The notes under the pieces were generated by a model. That model saw only the letters and a list, made by a program, of their open reading frames with translations. It did not search any database and was not told the origin of the DNA. Position numbers and translations under genes: made by a program. 64,000 nucleotides of DNA from Pseudomonadota bacterium (GTDB lineage: Bacteria; Pseudomonadota; Gammaproteobacteria; Xanthomonadales; Wenzhouxiangellaceae), in the NCBI GenBank assembly GCA_013285445.1, contig CP053448.1, positions 2,232,001-2,296,000 on the forward strand, written 5' to 3'. Shown one piece after another: positions 47,992-58,184 of this stretch. Position 1 is the stretch's first letter. Every line of letters starts with the position of its first letter.

Positions 47992-50900
47992 TCCGCTGGT
48001 TTGCCGGGCATCCCACCGCGGGCAACCTGCTGCTGATCCTCATTCTGGCCACGGGCCTGTTTGCCGCGCCCAACCTGACCCGGGAGACATTTCCGGACTA
48101 CCTGCCGCCGGAAGTCAGCGTCACCATGGAATACCGCGGCGCCACCGCCGCCGACGTGGAGGAAGCCATCTGCCAGCGCCTGGGTGAAGCCCTGCAGCGC
48201 GTGGATGACATGGAAGAGGTCTCCTGCACCGCCCGGGACAACCAGGCGCAGACCATCGCGAGCATGGCGCCCCAGGGCGATATGGGCCGGTTCCTGGATG
48301 ATATCCGCACCGAAATCGAGGCCTTGACCGACCTGCCCGAGCAAGCCGAAGACCCCATCATCCGGGAGCTCTACCGCACCGACCTGGTCGCCGCCATCGC
48401 CGTGTATGGCCCGATGAGCTTTGGCCACCTGGAGAGCTACACCAACCAGCTGGAAGACCGCCTGTTCGCCCTGGACGGGGTGGCCGATGTCATCACCGTT
48501 GGCCTGTCCCAGCGCCAGTGGCAGATCGAGGTCTCCCGCGATCGACTGCGTCAGTACGGCCTTGGCGTGCAGCAGATTGCCCGCGCCATCGCCAGCCAGA
48601 ACATCGATATGCCCCTGGGTACGCTGGAGACCGACAGTCGCGACATCCAGCTGCGCTTCGTGGACGAAAGACGATCGCTGCAGGCGCTGGCCGACCTGCC
48701 GGTGCTCGGCAGTCCAGGCGGCACCGTACTGAAGCTGGGCGACCTGGCCATCCTGACCCGGATCCATGAACGCGAAGAGGAGCGCCTCGATTTCAACGGC
48801 CACCGCGCCATCGTTCTGCAGGTGCACAAAAACCGCCACGACGATGCACTGCGGGTCATGGACGCACTGGAAACCTTCGTCGAGGACGAGAAGGCCCGCC
48901 AGCACGGCAACGTGGAACTGAAAATCACCCAGGACATGACATCGATCGTCGAGGATCGCTTGCAGATGCTGGTGGGCAACGGCGTCACCGGCCTGATTCT
49001 GGTGGGGCTGGTCATGGCCCTGTTCTTCCGCCCGAGGCTCGCCTTCTGGGCCCTGTTCGGCCTGCCATCGGCTTTCGCCGGCGCGTTCGTGATGATGGCC
49101 CTGACCGGGCTTTCGCTGAACATGATCACCCTGGTCGCCCTGCTCATGGCAATCGGTATCGTCATGGACGACTCCGTGGTGATCACCGACAACATCGCCA
49201 AGCGGGCATCCGACGGCTGCAGCCCGCTGGAAGCCGCAGCGCAAGGCACCCTGCAGATTCTGCCGGGCGTGATGTCATCGTTTCTGACCACGGCGTCCGT
49301 ATTCATCCCCCTGGCCTTTCTTTCCGGAGAGCTCGGCTCGGTTCTGGAAGTGTTGCCGGTGGTCTTGATTGCCGCGCTGGCCGCCTCGCTGATCGAAGCC
49401 TTCTGGATCCTGCCCCACCACCTCAAGGGCGGTCTCGGCGACAAGCGGAAAAAGGCGCCCTCGCGATTTCGCACGGCCTTCGACAGGGGGTTCGAAAAGC
49501 TCCGGGAAAAAGCCGGGCAAGTGGCCGACCGGGCCATTCGCCTGCGCTACGGGGTGCTGGCGGCCATGCTGCTGATCATCCTCGGTTCCGTCGGACTGAT
49601 GGTCGGCGGTTATGTGCGCATGGAGGCCATGCCGGAAATCGACGGCGACGTCCTGGAAGCCCGACTCCTGATGCCGCAGGGCACGCCGCTGCATCAGACG
49701 CAGGCCATTACCGGGCAGATCACGGCGGCCATGCACCGGATCAACGAGGAATTCGCCCCGCAACAGCCTGACGGGCAAGCCCTGGTCAGAAACATCCAGA
49801 CCCGCTTCAACGAGCATGCCGGGGCCGGCGAAAAAGGCGCCCACGTCGCGACGGTGATGGCCGACCTGCTCACGGCCGAGACCCGGACCGTGGATTTGGC
49901 CACCCTGACCGATCGCTGGCACGAGGAAATCGGCGAAATCCCCGGCCTGATCGCGCTCAATATCCAGGAGCCGGGCTTCGGCCCGGCCGGCGTGCCCATC
50001 GAAATCCGCCTGCAGGGCACGGATCTCGACGAACTGAAAGCCGCCGCGCGTCATCTCGGTGACAGGATCGCCGCCTATGAAGGCACATTCAACGTACTCG
50101 ATGATCTTCGCCCCGGGAAACCGCAGCGGATTCTCGCACTCAACGACAGCGCCCTGTCTCTGGGCCTGAACGCCGCGGAAGTCGCCGGCCAGATCCGCAC
50201 GGGTCTGCTCGGCGACATCGTGGACACGGTACAAATCGGCGACCAGCACATCGAGATCCTGGTGCGCCAGACCAGCGCCGAGCGCAACACCCGCCAGTTC
50301 CTGGAAGATACCGTCATCACAACGGACAAGGGCCAGATGGTCCCGCTGGGCGAAGTCGCCTCGATCGTCGAGGACCGGCAGTGGTCCCAGGTCACCCGCA
50401 TCGACGGTCGCCGCACGGTCACGGTCTCGGCCGACGTCAACGGCCGCAAAGCCAACGCCAACGCCATCGTGACCGACCTCGGCAACCGGGTATTCCCCGA
50501 GCTTCGGCAACAGTGGCCCGACATCGACATCCAGACCGAAGGCCAGACCGCCCGGTCGCGGGAAACCGGGCAGTCCATCGCAAGGGGACTGGTGATCGGT
50601 CTGCTCGGAATCTTCCTGATCCTGTCTTTCCAGTTCCGGAGCTACCTGGAACCGACCATTGTCATGCTGTCGATCCCGGTCGCCTTCATGGGCGCCGTCT
50701 GGGGGCATTTGTTGATGGGCTACAACCTGTCGATGCCATCGCTGATCGGCGCCGCCTCCCTGGCCGGCATCGTGGTCAACAACGCCATTTTGCTCGTGCA
50801 GTTCATCAAGCGCTTCCGGGAGCAAGGCATGAGCGCCCGGGAAGCGGCCGGCGCCGCCAGCCGGGCCCGCTTCCGCGCCATCCTGATCACCACCAGCACC

Positions 50901-51086
50901 ACGGTCGCCGGCCTGCTGCCCCTGCTGACCGAAACCAGCACCCAGGCCATGGCCGTCATACCGCTGGTCATCTCAGTGGTCTTCGGGCTGCTGGTATCCA
51001 CCGTCCTGATCCTGCTCGCCCTACCGGCCCTTTACGCCATCCTCGAGGATCTCGGTTGGGCGAAGGTACCCGATAAGGCCGAATAA
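47988..51086 (+). CDS. RND-family efflux permease (AcrB/MMPL type)
   Basis: 1032 residues, 12 membrane helices in two repeats with two large periplasmic loops. Near the N-terminus NLTRETFPDYLPPEVSVTME; in helix 4 the proton-relay region LLMAIGIVMDDSVVITDNIA; conserved second-half AASLAGIVVNNAILLVQFIK. Full length for a heavy-metal/multidrug type RND pump. The double Asp in the relay region suggests a drug (HAE) or related group rather than HME. Substrate unknown; expression probably follows the TetR repressor. Confidence 0.93.
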   Translation: MIRWFAGHPTAGNLLLILILATGLFAAPNLTRETFPDYLPPEVSVTMEYRGATAADVEEAICQRLGEALQRVDDMEEVSCTARDNQAQTIASMAPQGDMGRFLDDIRTEIEALTDLPEQAEDPIIRELYRTDLVAAIAVYGPMSFGHLESYTNQLEDRLFALDGVADVITVGLSQRQWQIEVSRDRLRQYGLGVQQIARAIASQNIDMPLGTLETDSRDIQLRFVDERRSLQALADLPVLGSPGGTVLKLGDLAILTRIHEREEERLDFNGHRAIVLQVHKNRHDDALRVMDALETFVEDEKARQHGNVELKITQDMTSIVEDRLQMLVGNGVTGLILVGLVMALFFRPRLAFWALFGLPSAFAGAFVMMALTGLSLNMITLVALLMAIGIVMDDSVVITDNIAKRASDGCSPLEAAAQGTLQILPGVMSSFLTTASVFIPLAFLSGELGSVLEVLPVVLIAALAASLIEAFWILPHHLKGGLGDKRKKAPSRFRTAFDRGFEKLREKAGQVADRAIRLRYGVLAAMLLIILGSVGLMVGGYVRMEAMPEIDGDVLEARLLMPQGTPLHQTQAITGQITAAMHRINEEFAPQQPDGQALVRNIQTRFNEHAGAGEKGAHVATVMADLLTAETRTVDLATLTDRWHEEIGEIPGLIALNIQEPGFGPAGVPIEIRLQGTDLDELKAAARHLGDRIAAYEGTFNVLDDLRPGKPQRILALNDSALSLGLNAAEVAGQIRTGLLGDIVDTVQIGDQHIEILVRQTSAERNTRQFLEDTVITTDKGQMVPLGEVASIVEDRQWSQVTRIDGRRTVTVSADVNGRKANANAIVTDLGNRVFPELRQQWPDIDIQTEGQTARSRETGQSIARGLVIGLLGIFLILSFQFRSYLEPTIVMLSIPVAFMGAVWGHLLMGYNLSMPSLIGAASLAGIVVNNAILLVQFIKRFREQGMSAREAAGAASRARFRAILITTSTTVAGLLPLLTETSTQAMAVIPLVISVVFGLLVSTVLILLALPALYAILEDLGWAKVPDKAE

Positions 51087-51099
51087 GGGGCTTACCGTA

Positions 51100-51456
51100 T
51101 CAGTAAGGCGTTTCGCACAACAACGGATTACCGGGCTTGCTTCCCGGCCAAACAAGGCCAGGCTTCTTGACCGTGGCGATCGGAAGATACAAGTGATGCC
51201 GATCATCTCTTAATGGGTGGAAACCGTAGTTCCGATAGAACGAACGCGCCGATTCGTTGATAGCGACCACTTCGACGGCATGGATCACTGGAGCGCCCGG
51301 CGCATCCACGGCCACGAAGTGCTGACTGATCCCCGCCGCCTCGTTCTGGCGCGCGAAGCGCTGCAGAGTCTCATCGAGCTCTGAGACGCCGCAGTCAAAG
51401 GACTTGCGACCATGCCCCTTGCTCGGTTTCTCGATTGACCAGGCGCGATCAGGCAC
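51100..51456 (-). pseudogene. GNAT toxin (TacT-like) with an internal deletion
   Basis: 118 residues from a GTG at 51456, overlapping the antitoxin stop by eight bases as usual for this family. The N-terminal FDCGVSELDETLQRFARQNE and the C-terminal VVAINESARSFYRNYGFHPL and LYLPIATV match DUF1778-linked GNAT toxins. The central 45-50 residues, containing the acetyl-CoA-binding (Q/R)xxGxG/A loop, are absent: FVAVDAPGAPVI joins directly to HAVEVVA. Usual length is about 165. It should be unable to bind acetyl-CoA. The reading frame is preserved, so the deletion is in frame. Confidence 0.7.
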
Positions 51457-51742
51457 CTCGACGGCGGAATTGGTCGGCAGCGGCCGTGAGCGCCTCGTTG
51501 GGTTCGGCATCCGCCGAAATCAGCGCCAGAAAAGCGTCGCGATCGCGCCGGTTGAGCCGTGTCGTGGTGGCCTGATCAACCGCCTCGCGCGCCGCCCCAA
51601 CCAAATGAGACAGCGCGAACTCCGACAACGACTGGCCGCTGACCACCGCCGCCTGCTCGATCAGGCGCTTGTGCTCACTCTGGAGCCGGAAATCGAGCCA
51701 AGCATCGCGTGCGGACGATTCGACGTTCAACGCGGTGGCCAT
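51449..51742 (-). CDS. DUF1778 (TacA-like) ribbon-helix-helix antitoxin
   Basis: 97 residues from the ATG at 51742. N-terminal RHH region with ARDAWLDFRLQSEHKRLIEQ and AAVVSGQSLSEFALSHLV, followed by the C-terminal toxin-binding part RDAFLALISADAEPNEAL. Intact. It normally neutralises and, with the toxin, autoregulates; here the partner toxin is internally deleted, so the antitoxin may remain as an orphan regulator or protect against related toxins. Confidence 0.88.
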   Translation of the reverse strand: MATALNVESSARDAWLDFRLQSEHKRLIEQAAVVSGQSLSEFALSHLVGAAREAVDQATTTRLNRRDRDAFLALISADAEPNEALTAAADQFRRRGA

Positions 51743-52106
51743 CGGTGCATCTGTGTACAGGCAAGTTCCGTAAATCATGGCGCACCCACAAGCTCCAAAC
51801 GGTTTTCTGATGGAATCGCGCTGAAACGCATCGCATCACCGCGGGAGCTGCATGAGCCCCTCAAGCCCAACACCTGTCCGGATACACAAGACCGGACAGA
51901 TCATGTGCCACGAAACCGGGCAAATCTGTTTGTTGCCAACACGCCCGAGCCCCAGGTGCGGGGGCAAGATGATCGTGCCGAAGAAGGCGGTCGCCAGGCG
52001 GCTGCGGATACTGGCCTGGCGCTTTTCCTGGGGGACCGGGTCGAACTCGGCATGGCGGAGGGTACGCTGGCATAATCAGGCTTCCGATTCAGTGAAGTGG
52101 GTAGCG
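51743..52106. other. Intergenic stretch with no confident gene
   Basis: 364 bases between the antitoxin and the membrane protein gene. A minus-strand open stretch from about 52075 to 51840 without a good start reads LRHAEFDPVPQEKRQASIRS and then IILPPHLGLGRVGNK, which has natural-looking composition and could be a gene remnant, but I recognise no family. The promoters of both flanking genes must be here; none is clear. Confidence 0.3.
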
Positions 52107-53192
52107 ATGCGACCCTGGCAGATCACAGTGTTGACCGCGATCGTCATTGCAGGGCTGGCATCAGCGTTGGCCTCGCATGAGCCGTTTGAAACCAGGCTGG
52201 TGCGCCTGGAAGCGCAGCGGGCCCTGCCTTCGCTTGAATCAATGCTGCAGCACGAGTCGTTGGAGATCAATGCGCTCTTGCTGAACTACGCCTCTGATCA
52301 GGCACTGTGGATGAGCGGCTCCCTGGCCATTCTGCGCCACGGAGATGTGGCTCGCGCGGTATTGGTGGAGTTCGGCCTGGAACCGCAGTTCCAGAATGTG
52401 CTGGTTCGCTTCGGTGCCGACGCCGTCCTGCCTGTCAGCTACTTTCACAGCCACGATGTGGCCACGCTGCGCGCGCAGCACTGGATCGGCGAGCGCTATG
52501 CGCAGCTTGGCCGCTGGTGGCGCGAGGAGGCGGAAGTCACTTCTTCGGAGCTCACCCCTTACCGCCGCGGGCTGATGGGCATTGCCTTGCTTGACGATAG
52601 TGGTCACGCGCTGCTCAACCAGTTTATGGTCAGTGAGCAAGGTGAAGTGAAGTGGTTGCAGGGTGAGCGCGTGGTAGCGGGCGTCGGCGACTTCTTTACC
52701 AGCGGTCTGCGCAATCTGGAAAGCCAGTGGCGGCGGGGTGACGATGTCGGTGCAGGCGATCTTGGCTGGGCCGGTGTGGACCTGCTCGTGATGGCTACTG
52801 CCGTGAAGGTGCTGCGGGCCGGAAAAGCCGCCCGTACGGTCCGGCCGGCCAGCGTTCGAGCGCCGGGCGTTTTGGCGACTGGCGGGCGTTTTGCCGCATT
52901 GTCCCGGACGGCCAGGATCGCGGCGGTAGCGGGTGCCGCCTACGTGGTCGTTCGCCACCCCAGCCTGGTGAGCGCGCTTGGCGCCAATCTATCGCACTGG
53001 CTAGGCTGGCCGATCTGGATCGGTCAGTTCGTGATCTGGTTGATCGTGTTATTGCCGCTGTTGATTGTTGCGCGTTTTGTCTGTCTTTGGCTGCTTGTAC
53101 CGCTAATGCCGCTGATTCGACTCTGCAATAAGAGTGCTGACAGAACATTGGCCAAGCGTACCGAAAGCGAAGTTTCACCTACTGCCCTGTAA
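52107..53192 (+). CDS. Uncharacterised membrane protein paired with an MscS channel
   Basis: 361 residues from the ATG at 52107 (MRPWQITVLTAIVIAGLASA), an N-terminal signal anchor. The middle (about 25-235) is soluble and helical, and the C-terminal part has two or three hydrophobic helices (about 270-290 and about 305-345, including IGQFVIWLIVLLPLLIVARF). I recognise no family. The mechanosensitive channel gene begins 16 bases downstream, so the two probably form an operon and may act together in envelope stress. Confidence 0.65.
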   Translation: MRPWQITVLTAIVIAGLASALASHEPFETRLVRLEAQRALPSLESMLQHESLEINALLLNYASDQALWMSGSLAILRHGDVARAVLVEFGLEPQFQNVLVRFGADAVLPVSYFHSHDVATLRAQHWIGERYAQLGRWWREEAEVTSSELTPYRRGLMGIALLDDSGHALLNQFMVSEQGEVKWLQGERVVAGVGDFFTSGLRNLESQWRRGDDVGAGDLGWAGVDLLVMATAVKVLRAGKAARTVRPASVRAPGVLATGGRFAALSRTARIAAVAGAAYVVVRHPSLVSALGANLSHWLGWPIWIGQFVIWLIVLLPLLIVARFVCLWLLVPLMPLIRLCNKSADRTLAKRTESEVSPTAL

Positions 53193-53208
53193 AAGGAAGT
53201 TTTCACCG

Positions 53209-54528
53209 ATGAATGAAGAGACCATTGATCGGCTGGTTGGACACGCGAAAGGGTTTTACGAGATGTCGCTCGCGTATCTGAGCTCGTCGGAGGTACTTTT
53301 CCAGTTCGGGATCATCGTCGTCGCCATCATTCCTGCCTGGATTCTTTCCGGCCTGGTCGAAAAGAAGCTCGAAGACGCAGTGCGGCGTATCCACGGAATG
53401 CCCGGTCTGCTGCGCGTAATCGTGGCGTTCATGCGCCGACTGCAATGGCTGTTCATCGCTGTTTTCCTCGGCATCGCTCACATTGCGACCCGCATCGGCG
53501 GCTGGCCGGAGAGCAACAGTCTGATCTACGGCGCCATGCTGCTTTCCGCTGCCTGGCTCATCATTTCGGCCGTTTCGCGAATCATTCGGCGCAAGAGCTT
53601 CGCCAAACTGTTTGCTCTCGTCGTCTGGGTCTATGTGGCAGCGGCGCTGCTTGGCGTTACAGACGATATTCGAGCAATCCTCGAAAGCGCGGTGATCCCG
53701 GTTGTGGATATTTCCTTGTGGCGGGTCCTGACCTCGCTGATTGGCGTCGGTATCCTGCTTTGGGTCTCGCTGAAGCTGGGAAATTTGATCGACACTCGCA
53801 TCCAGAAGGTCGAGGATCTGACTCCGTCGCTTCGGGTGCTGCTCGGCAAGATCACGCGGATCTCGCTGTTGGTCTTCGCCGTTCTCGCAGGAATGCAAAT
53901 TCTCGATCTCAATCTGACTGCACTGACCGTGCTGTCCGGTGCGATCGGCGTCGGCATCGGTTTCGGATTGCAGAAGGTCGTGTCGAATTTCATTTCCGGC
54001 ATCATCATTTTGCTGGACGAGTCGATAAAGCCCGGTGACACAATCAGTCTCGGTGACACGTTCGGGTGGGTTCGGGAACTGCGGGCGCGGTTTGTCTCGG
54101 TGATCACTCGTGACGGACGTGAGTACCTGATCCCGAACGAAGATTTCATCACCACCGAAGTCGTGAACTGGTCGTTCTCGAACAAGTACGTTCGACTGGA
54201 CGTGCCGTTCGGTGTTTCCTACAGCTCGGACCCGCACGAGGTGATCAGGCTCGCGACGGAAAGTGCCGCTGCCATTGATCGTGTCGATTCCGAATACCAA
54301 CGGCCGGTCTGCTGGATGACGGAGTTCGGAGACAGTTCGATCAATTTCCTGCTGCGCTTCTGGATCGACGACCCGCAGGGCGGGCTGACGAACATCCGCG
54401 GCACTGTGCTCCTCGCGCTATGGGACACGTTCAAGGAAAACGGCATCAACATCCCGTTCCCGCATCGCGAGGTCATCATGCGCACCCCGGTCACGGTCCA
54501 GCAGGGCAAGGAAGACGAGGCTGGATGA
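53209..54528 (+). CDS. MscS-family mechanosensitive channel
   Basis: 439 residues from the ATG at 53209 with AAGGAAG upstream. Several N-terminal helices, then the MscS pore and beta domain: LTVLSGAIGVGIGFGLQKVV (pore helix), NFISGIIILLDESIKPGDTI, DGREYLIPNEDFITTEVVNW, and a C-terminal cage domain. Larger than E. coli MscS (286 residues) because of extra N-terminal helices, like YbdG/YnaI-type members. Opens on membrane tension to release solutes. Confidence 0.9.
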   Translation: MNEETIDRLVGHAKGFYEMSLAYLSSSEVLFQFGIIVVAIIPAWILSGLVEKKLEDAVRRIHGMPGLLRVIVAFMRRLQWLFIAVFLGIAHIATRIGGWPESNSLIYGAMLLSAAWLIISAVSRIIRRKSFAKLFALVVWVYVAAALLGVTDDIRAILESAVIPVVDISLWRVLTSLIGVGILLWVSLKLGNLIDTRIQKVEDLTPSLRVLLGKITRISLLVFAVLAGMQILDLNLTALTVLSGAIGVGIGFGLQKVVSNFISGIIILLDESIKPGDTISLGDTFGWVRELRARFVSVITRDGREYLIPNEDFITTEVVNWSFSNKYVRLDVPFGVSYSSDPHEVIRLATESAAAIDRVDSEYQRPVCWMTEFGDSSINFLLRFWIDDPQGGLTNIRGTVLLALWDTFKENGINIPFPHREVIMRTPVTVQQGKEDEAG

Positions 54529-54744
54529 GCTACTGGACCGGTATGCTGATTGCCCTGCTGTTTGATCTGCCTTGGGTTTAGGGGAGACTCTGAATCGCCA
54601 CAGTTTCGCCGAAGGCTCCGTCCTTTTAAGTGATGAAGCCTCCGGCAAGACCGGACAGCTCACGTCTTGGGCACGGATGGGAATTCTCGTGCTCTTGGTA
54701 CGCGGGAACACCTCAGACATTGCGTCAGGATCAGACGGTTGGAT

Positions 54745-54820
54745 TGGTGCCGGTGGACGGAGTCGAACCGCCGACCCACGCATTACGAATGCGTTGCTCT
54801 ACCATCTGAGCTACACCGGC
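54745..54820 (-). tRNA. tRNA-Thr, anticodon CGT
   Basis: 76 bases including encoded CCA. Acceptor arms GCCGGTG and CACCGGC pair fully; D arm AGCTCAGATGGTAGAGCA; anticodon stem ACGCA/TGCGT with loop TTCGTAA, anticodon CGT for codon ACG; T arm GGCGGTTCGACTCCGTC. All standard features are present. Located 62 bases downstream of the ppc stop on the same strand. Confidence 0.95.
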
Positions 54821-54882
54821 GCCGGCAAGCCGGGGATTATACCGATTCTGGCCAGCGTCTGTCATCCAGAAACAGTCGCGAC

Positions 54883-57585
54883 TCAGCCCGTGTTCTGCAG
54901 CCCCTGGGCAATGCCGTGGACGCTGTCGATCAGGGCCCGTTCCAGGGCCTCGTCCTTCGAGCCGCCGGCGCGCCAGCGCTCGAGCAACTCGACCTGGGTG
55001 AAGCTCATCGGGTCGACGTAGGGGTTTCTCAGCAGGATCGAGCGCTTGAGCGTGGGGTCGCCGTCGAGCAGCCCGTCCTGTCCCCGAATGCGGCAGATCA
55101 TCTCGCGGGTTCGCTCGAACTCGGCTTCGATGGTCGGGAAATAGCGCTCGCCCAGCTCACCGGCCAGGCGCGCGTAATGGCGCCCGATACCCATGTCAGC
55201 CTTCGCCAGGCCCATCTCGGCGTCGGCCAGCAGGTTGGAAAAGAACAGCCATTCGCGCGCCATCTCCTCGACCGAGTCGACACCGATCTCGCTGATTAGC
55301 CGCTCCAGTCCGCTGCCCAGGCCGTACCAGCCCGGCAGGCCCTGGCGCGACTGGCCCCAGGCGAACACCCAGGGAATGGCCCGCAGGCCCGAAATCCCGG
55401 TCTTTTTCGCGCGCGAGGCCGGGCGCGAGCCGATGCGCAGGCGCTCGATCACGTCGATGGGCGTGGCCAGGCGGAAGTAGTCGCTGAAGCTCTCGTCGCC
55501 GTAGACCAGGTCGCGGTAGGCGTTGCGCGAAAGCTCGGCCAGGCGCGCCAGAGCCTGCCGCCAAGGGCCCGTCTCGGTATCGGGGTCGACCTCGACGAAA
55601 CCGGCCTTGATGACCGCGCCGGTGGTCTGCTCGAGATTTCGCACCGCGATGGTGCGCAGCCCGTACTTGCGATGAATGACTTCGCCCTGCTCGGTCACGC
55701 GAAGCCGTCCGCCGACGGAACCGGCCGGCGCCGCCAGCACCGCCCGCGGCGTCTTGCCGCCGCCGCGGCCGACCGTGCCGCCGCGGCCGTGGAAGAAAGT
55801 GACCTTCACGCCGTGCCCGTCGAACAGCGCCAGCAGCTTGCGCTGGGCGTCCTGCAGCGACCAGCGCGAGGCGACCATGCCGCCGTCCTTGTTGGAGTCG
55901 GAATAGCCGAGCATGATCGTCTGGCGGTTGTCGCGCTCGGCCAGCAGCTCGCGCCACACCTCCAGGCCCAGCAACGCTTTCATGACGCCTTCGGCCGCGA
56001 TCAGGTCGTCGACGGTTTCGAACAGCGGCACGATGTCGAGGCGGTCCTTCGCCACGCCGGCGGCGCGCGCCATGAACCAGGCGGCCAGAATGTCGTCGGC
56101 GTTGCGGCTCATGGAAATGATCAGGGTGGTGATGGCGCGGGCGCCGAATTTTTGGTGGGCGCGGGCCGCCGCGGCGAGGAGTTTGTAGACCGGGCGGGTG
56201 GCGCCGGAAGCTCGTCCGTCGGGGACGCGGCCCCGACCTACGGCGTCGGTGAGGTAGCGGGTTCTTTCCTGCGGGTCGCGCTCGGGCCAGTCGGAGTCGT
56301 CAATCAGCTCGGCGACGGCTTCGTGCAGGTCGCCGGAGTCGATGCGCAGGTCGAGCGCGGCCAGGTGGAAGCCGAAGATGTCGACGCGGCGCTGCAGCCG
56401 CCCGATCGGGAACAGACCGGCGCGCTGGCCCCGGTTTTCCTTCAGGCTGTCAGCAATGCAGGCCAGGTCGGCGGCGAACTCGTCGACGTGACCGTAAGCG
56501 GACTCACCATCTTCCAGCGTGGCCTTCAGCCGTGCCTCGACCAGGTAGAGCAGCACGCGGTAGGGCATATCGGCATGACGGGCGGGGATCGATTCGGCCA
56601 CCTGCGGCATCAGCTTGCGGTAGGCGCTGATGCGCTCGCGCACCGCCTGGTCGATACCGGCACGGCCGTCGGTCTGGCTGAGCAGGCGATTGAGGCGGCG
56701 GATCTCCCCGAGATAGTTGCCGACCACCTGGCGGCGCTGTTCGGTCAGGGTCTCCATCACCGTCTCGCCGGTGACGTTGGGGTTGCCGTCCATGTCGCCG
56801 CCGACCCAGGAGCCGAAGCGCAGCACCGACGGCAGATCGCCGGGCCACAGGTCCATGCCCCAGGCGCGGCTGGCGGCCTCGGCCAGGTTTTCGTGCAGCA
56901 CCGGGGCGACGCGGTAGAGCACGTTGGCCAGGTAGTAGTGCGCGTGCTCGGCCTCGTCGGCCACGGTCGGTCGCGAGCGCGACTGCTCTGCCGTCTGCCA
57001 GGCGATAGTCTGCTCCATGCGCACCCGATCGACCAGGCGATTGGCCGCGTTTTCCGACAGGCCAGGGTCGAGCCGCTCGACCAGGTAGGTGGCCATGCGC
57101 TGCTCCTTCTCCAGGATCGAGCGCCGCGTGGCTTCGGTGGGATGGGCGGTAAAGACCGGCTCGATCAGCAGCTCGCCCAGCCGGGAGCGGACGGTCTCCC
57201 AGTCATGTCCCTGGTCGGAAAGCTGCTCGAACACGTCGGCCAGCGAGTCCGGCTGAGCGCCCTCGCCGGCGGCCATGTACTCGCGGCGGCGGCGGATGCG
57301 GTGGACCTGTTCGGCCAGGTTGACCATGCGGAACCAGGCGGCGAAGGCACGCACGAAGGCGTCGGCTTGCCCGGCGTCGTCGATGCGGCACTGCGCCAGC
57401 AGCGCCGACCCGTCGTCCTCGCCCGTGCGACGGGCGATGGCGGCCGAGCGCGCCGTCTCGACACGCTCGAACAGGCCATCCCCGCACTGCTCGCGCAGCA
57501 GTTCCCCGATCATGCCCCCCAGCAGGCTGACGTCGTCGCGCAGCGGGCGGTGTTCGGGCGGGAAATCGATATCCTGACGTTTCAT
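54883..57585 (-). CDS. ppc: Phosphoenolpyruvate carboxylase
   Basis: 900 residues, full length. Catalytic His148 in [27 protein letters not shown]; the mobile Gly/Arg loop [20 protein letters not shown], Lys and Arg sites further on, and the C-terminal NTG. Carboxylates PEP to oxaloacetate to refill the TCA cycle, consistent with a strain able to grow on acetate and other small acids. Residues about 449-458 ([10 protein letters not shown]) are encoded by a copy of the dispersed hairpin repeat found downstream of the DTA gene, inserted in frame in a variable loop. Confidence 0.96.
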   Translation of the reverse strand: MKRQDIDFPPEHRPLRDDVSLLGGMIGELLREQCGDGLFERVETARSAAIARRTGEDDGSALLAQCRIDDAGQADAFVRAFAAWFRMVNLAEQVHRIRRRREYMAAGEGAQPDSLADVFEQLSDQGHDWETVRSRLGELLIEPVFTAHPTEATRRSILEKEQRMATYLVERLDPGLSENAANRLVDRVRMEQTIAWQTAEQSRSRPTVADEAEHAHYYLANVLYRVAPVLHENLAEAASRAWGMDLWPGDLPSVLRFGSWVGGDMDGNPNVTGETVMETLTEQRRQVVGNYLGEIRRLNRLLSQTDGRAGIDQAVRERISAYRKLMPQVAESIPARHADMPYRVLLYLVEARLKATLEDGESAYGHVDEFAADLACIADSLKENRGQRAGLFPIGRLQRRVDIFGFHLAALDLRIDSGDLHEAVAELIDDSDWPERDPQERTRYLTDAVGRGRVPDGRASGATRPVYKLLAAAARAHQKFGARAITTLIISMSRNADDILAAWFMARAAGVAKDRLDIVPLFETVDDLIAAEGVMKALLGLEVWRELLAERDNRQTIMLGYSDSNKDGGMVASRWSLQDAQRKLLALFDGHGVKVTFFHGRGGTVGRGGGKTPRAVLAAPAGSVGGRLRVTEQGEVIHRKYGLRTIAVRNLEQTTGAVIKAGFVEVDPDTETGPWRQALARLAELSRNAYRDLVYGDESFSDYFRLATPIDVIERLRIGSRPASRAKKTGISGLRAIPWVFAWGQSRQGLPGWYGLGSGLERLISEIGVDSVEEMAREWLFFSNLLADAEMGLAKADMGIGRHYARLAGELGERYFPTIEAEFERTREMICRIRGQDGLLDGDPTLKRSILLRNPYVDPMSFTQVELLERWRAGGSKDEALERALIDSVHGIAQGLQNTG
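56214..56241. repeat. Dispersed hairpin repeat inside ppc
   Basis: Reading on the minus strand, GTAGGTCGGGGCCGCGTCCC then CGACGGAC, which differs from the 59.7-60.1 kb repeat core at two positions. The GTCGGGG/CCCCGAC arms can form a hairpin. Its 28 bases keep the ppc frame. Confidence 0.8.
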
Positions 57586-57620
57586 TGAGCGGTTAGCCTG
57601 ATGAGTTCAAACGTTTGCGA

Positions 57621-57893
57621 CTATGAGTCCTCGCGCAGACGACCTTCCACGTATTTGTGGAGGATGCTGGCAATCAGGGTCTGGTAAGGAATCCCCTCCG
57701 CCAGCGCCTTCTTCTGCAAGCCTCTCAAGTCCCTGGAAGAGAGCCGGATATTGATCCGCGCATCCTTCTTGAACATGGCTTCGGCATACTGTCGATGACG
57801 AAGCTGGCTGTCCTCGGCATTCGTCGAGCGCTCGAGCTCTCCGTTCTCGAAGGCTTCGTAAATTTCACGCTCTTCTTGATCCAGTCTGCTCAT
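57621..57893 (-). CDS. CopG/BrnA-like antitoxin
   Basis: 90 residues. Acidic N-terminus LDQEEREIYEAFENGELERS and a C-terminal MetJ/Arc-like ribbon-helix-helix: FKKDARINIRLSSRDLRGLQ, then KKALAEGIPYQTLIASILHK. This matches antitoxins encoded with small BrnT-like toxins whose gene comes first; here the toxin at 58182-58436 lies upstream on the same strand, but 265-269 bases of inserted DNA separate them. GGGAG precedes the ATG, so it can be translated on its own; its transcription must now start in or beyond the insert. Confidence 0.85.
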   Translation of the reverse strand: MSRLDQEEREIYEAFENGELERSTNAEDSQLRHRQYAEAMFKKDARINIRLSSRDLRGLQKKALAEGIPYQTLIASILHKYVEGRLREDS

Positions 57894-57915
57894 TTTGGAT
57901 CTCCCAGATAGGTTC

Positions 57916-58184
57916 TAGTGTACTGTCTGGCACTAATTGCTGATATCAGCGAGTCGCCAAGCGGTCAGCTGCCAGGCGCGCGCTCGCCGGAAGGGTGGTT
58001 CCCTTTCAAGAGCGCGCAACGCCGCAGATGGCCGCTTGGCGGCTCGCCCGAAGGGAGCCCCGCAAATGGTCCACAACGGCGTTGCAAGCCTTAAACAGAG
58101 CCCCGCTCTGCCCTGCGGCTCGCGCCTTGTTGTGAACCATTTGCGGGACTCTGATACCAGTAATTAGTGCCAGACAGTACACTA
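57916..58184. mobile_element. MITE inserted between toxin and antitoxin genes
   Basis: About 269 bases with perfect 23-base terminal inverted repeats at 57916-57938 and 58162-58184, each containing TGTACTGTCTGGCACTAATT; similarity continues inward (CTGATATCAG against CTGGTATCAG). The outer TA pairs can be read as a TA target duplication, making a 265-base element (57918-58182). An internal inverted pair around CCGCAAATGGT (58061) and ACCATTTGCGG (58136-58146) adds secondary structure. No coding capacity, so its transposase would have to be supplied elsewhere. Confidence 0.8.

Noticed and set aside
51840..52075. Minus-strand open stretch with natural-looking residues
   Set aside because: No start codon with ribosome-binding site, no recognised family; listed only as a possible remnant within the intergenic entry.
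57916..58184. A complete insertion sequence
   Set aside because: Too short and without a transposase frame; only a MITE or solo-end derivative is supported.
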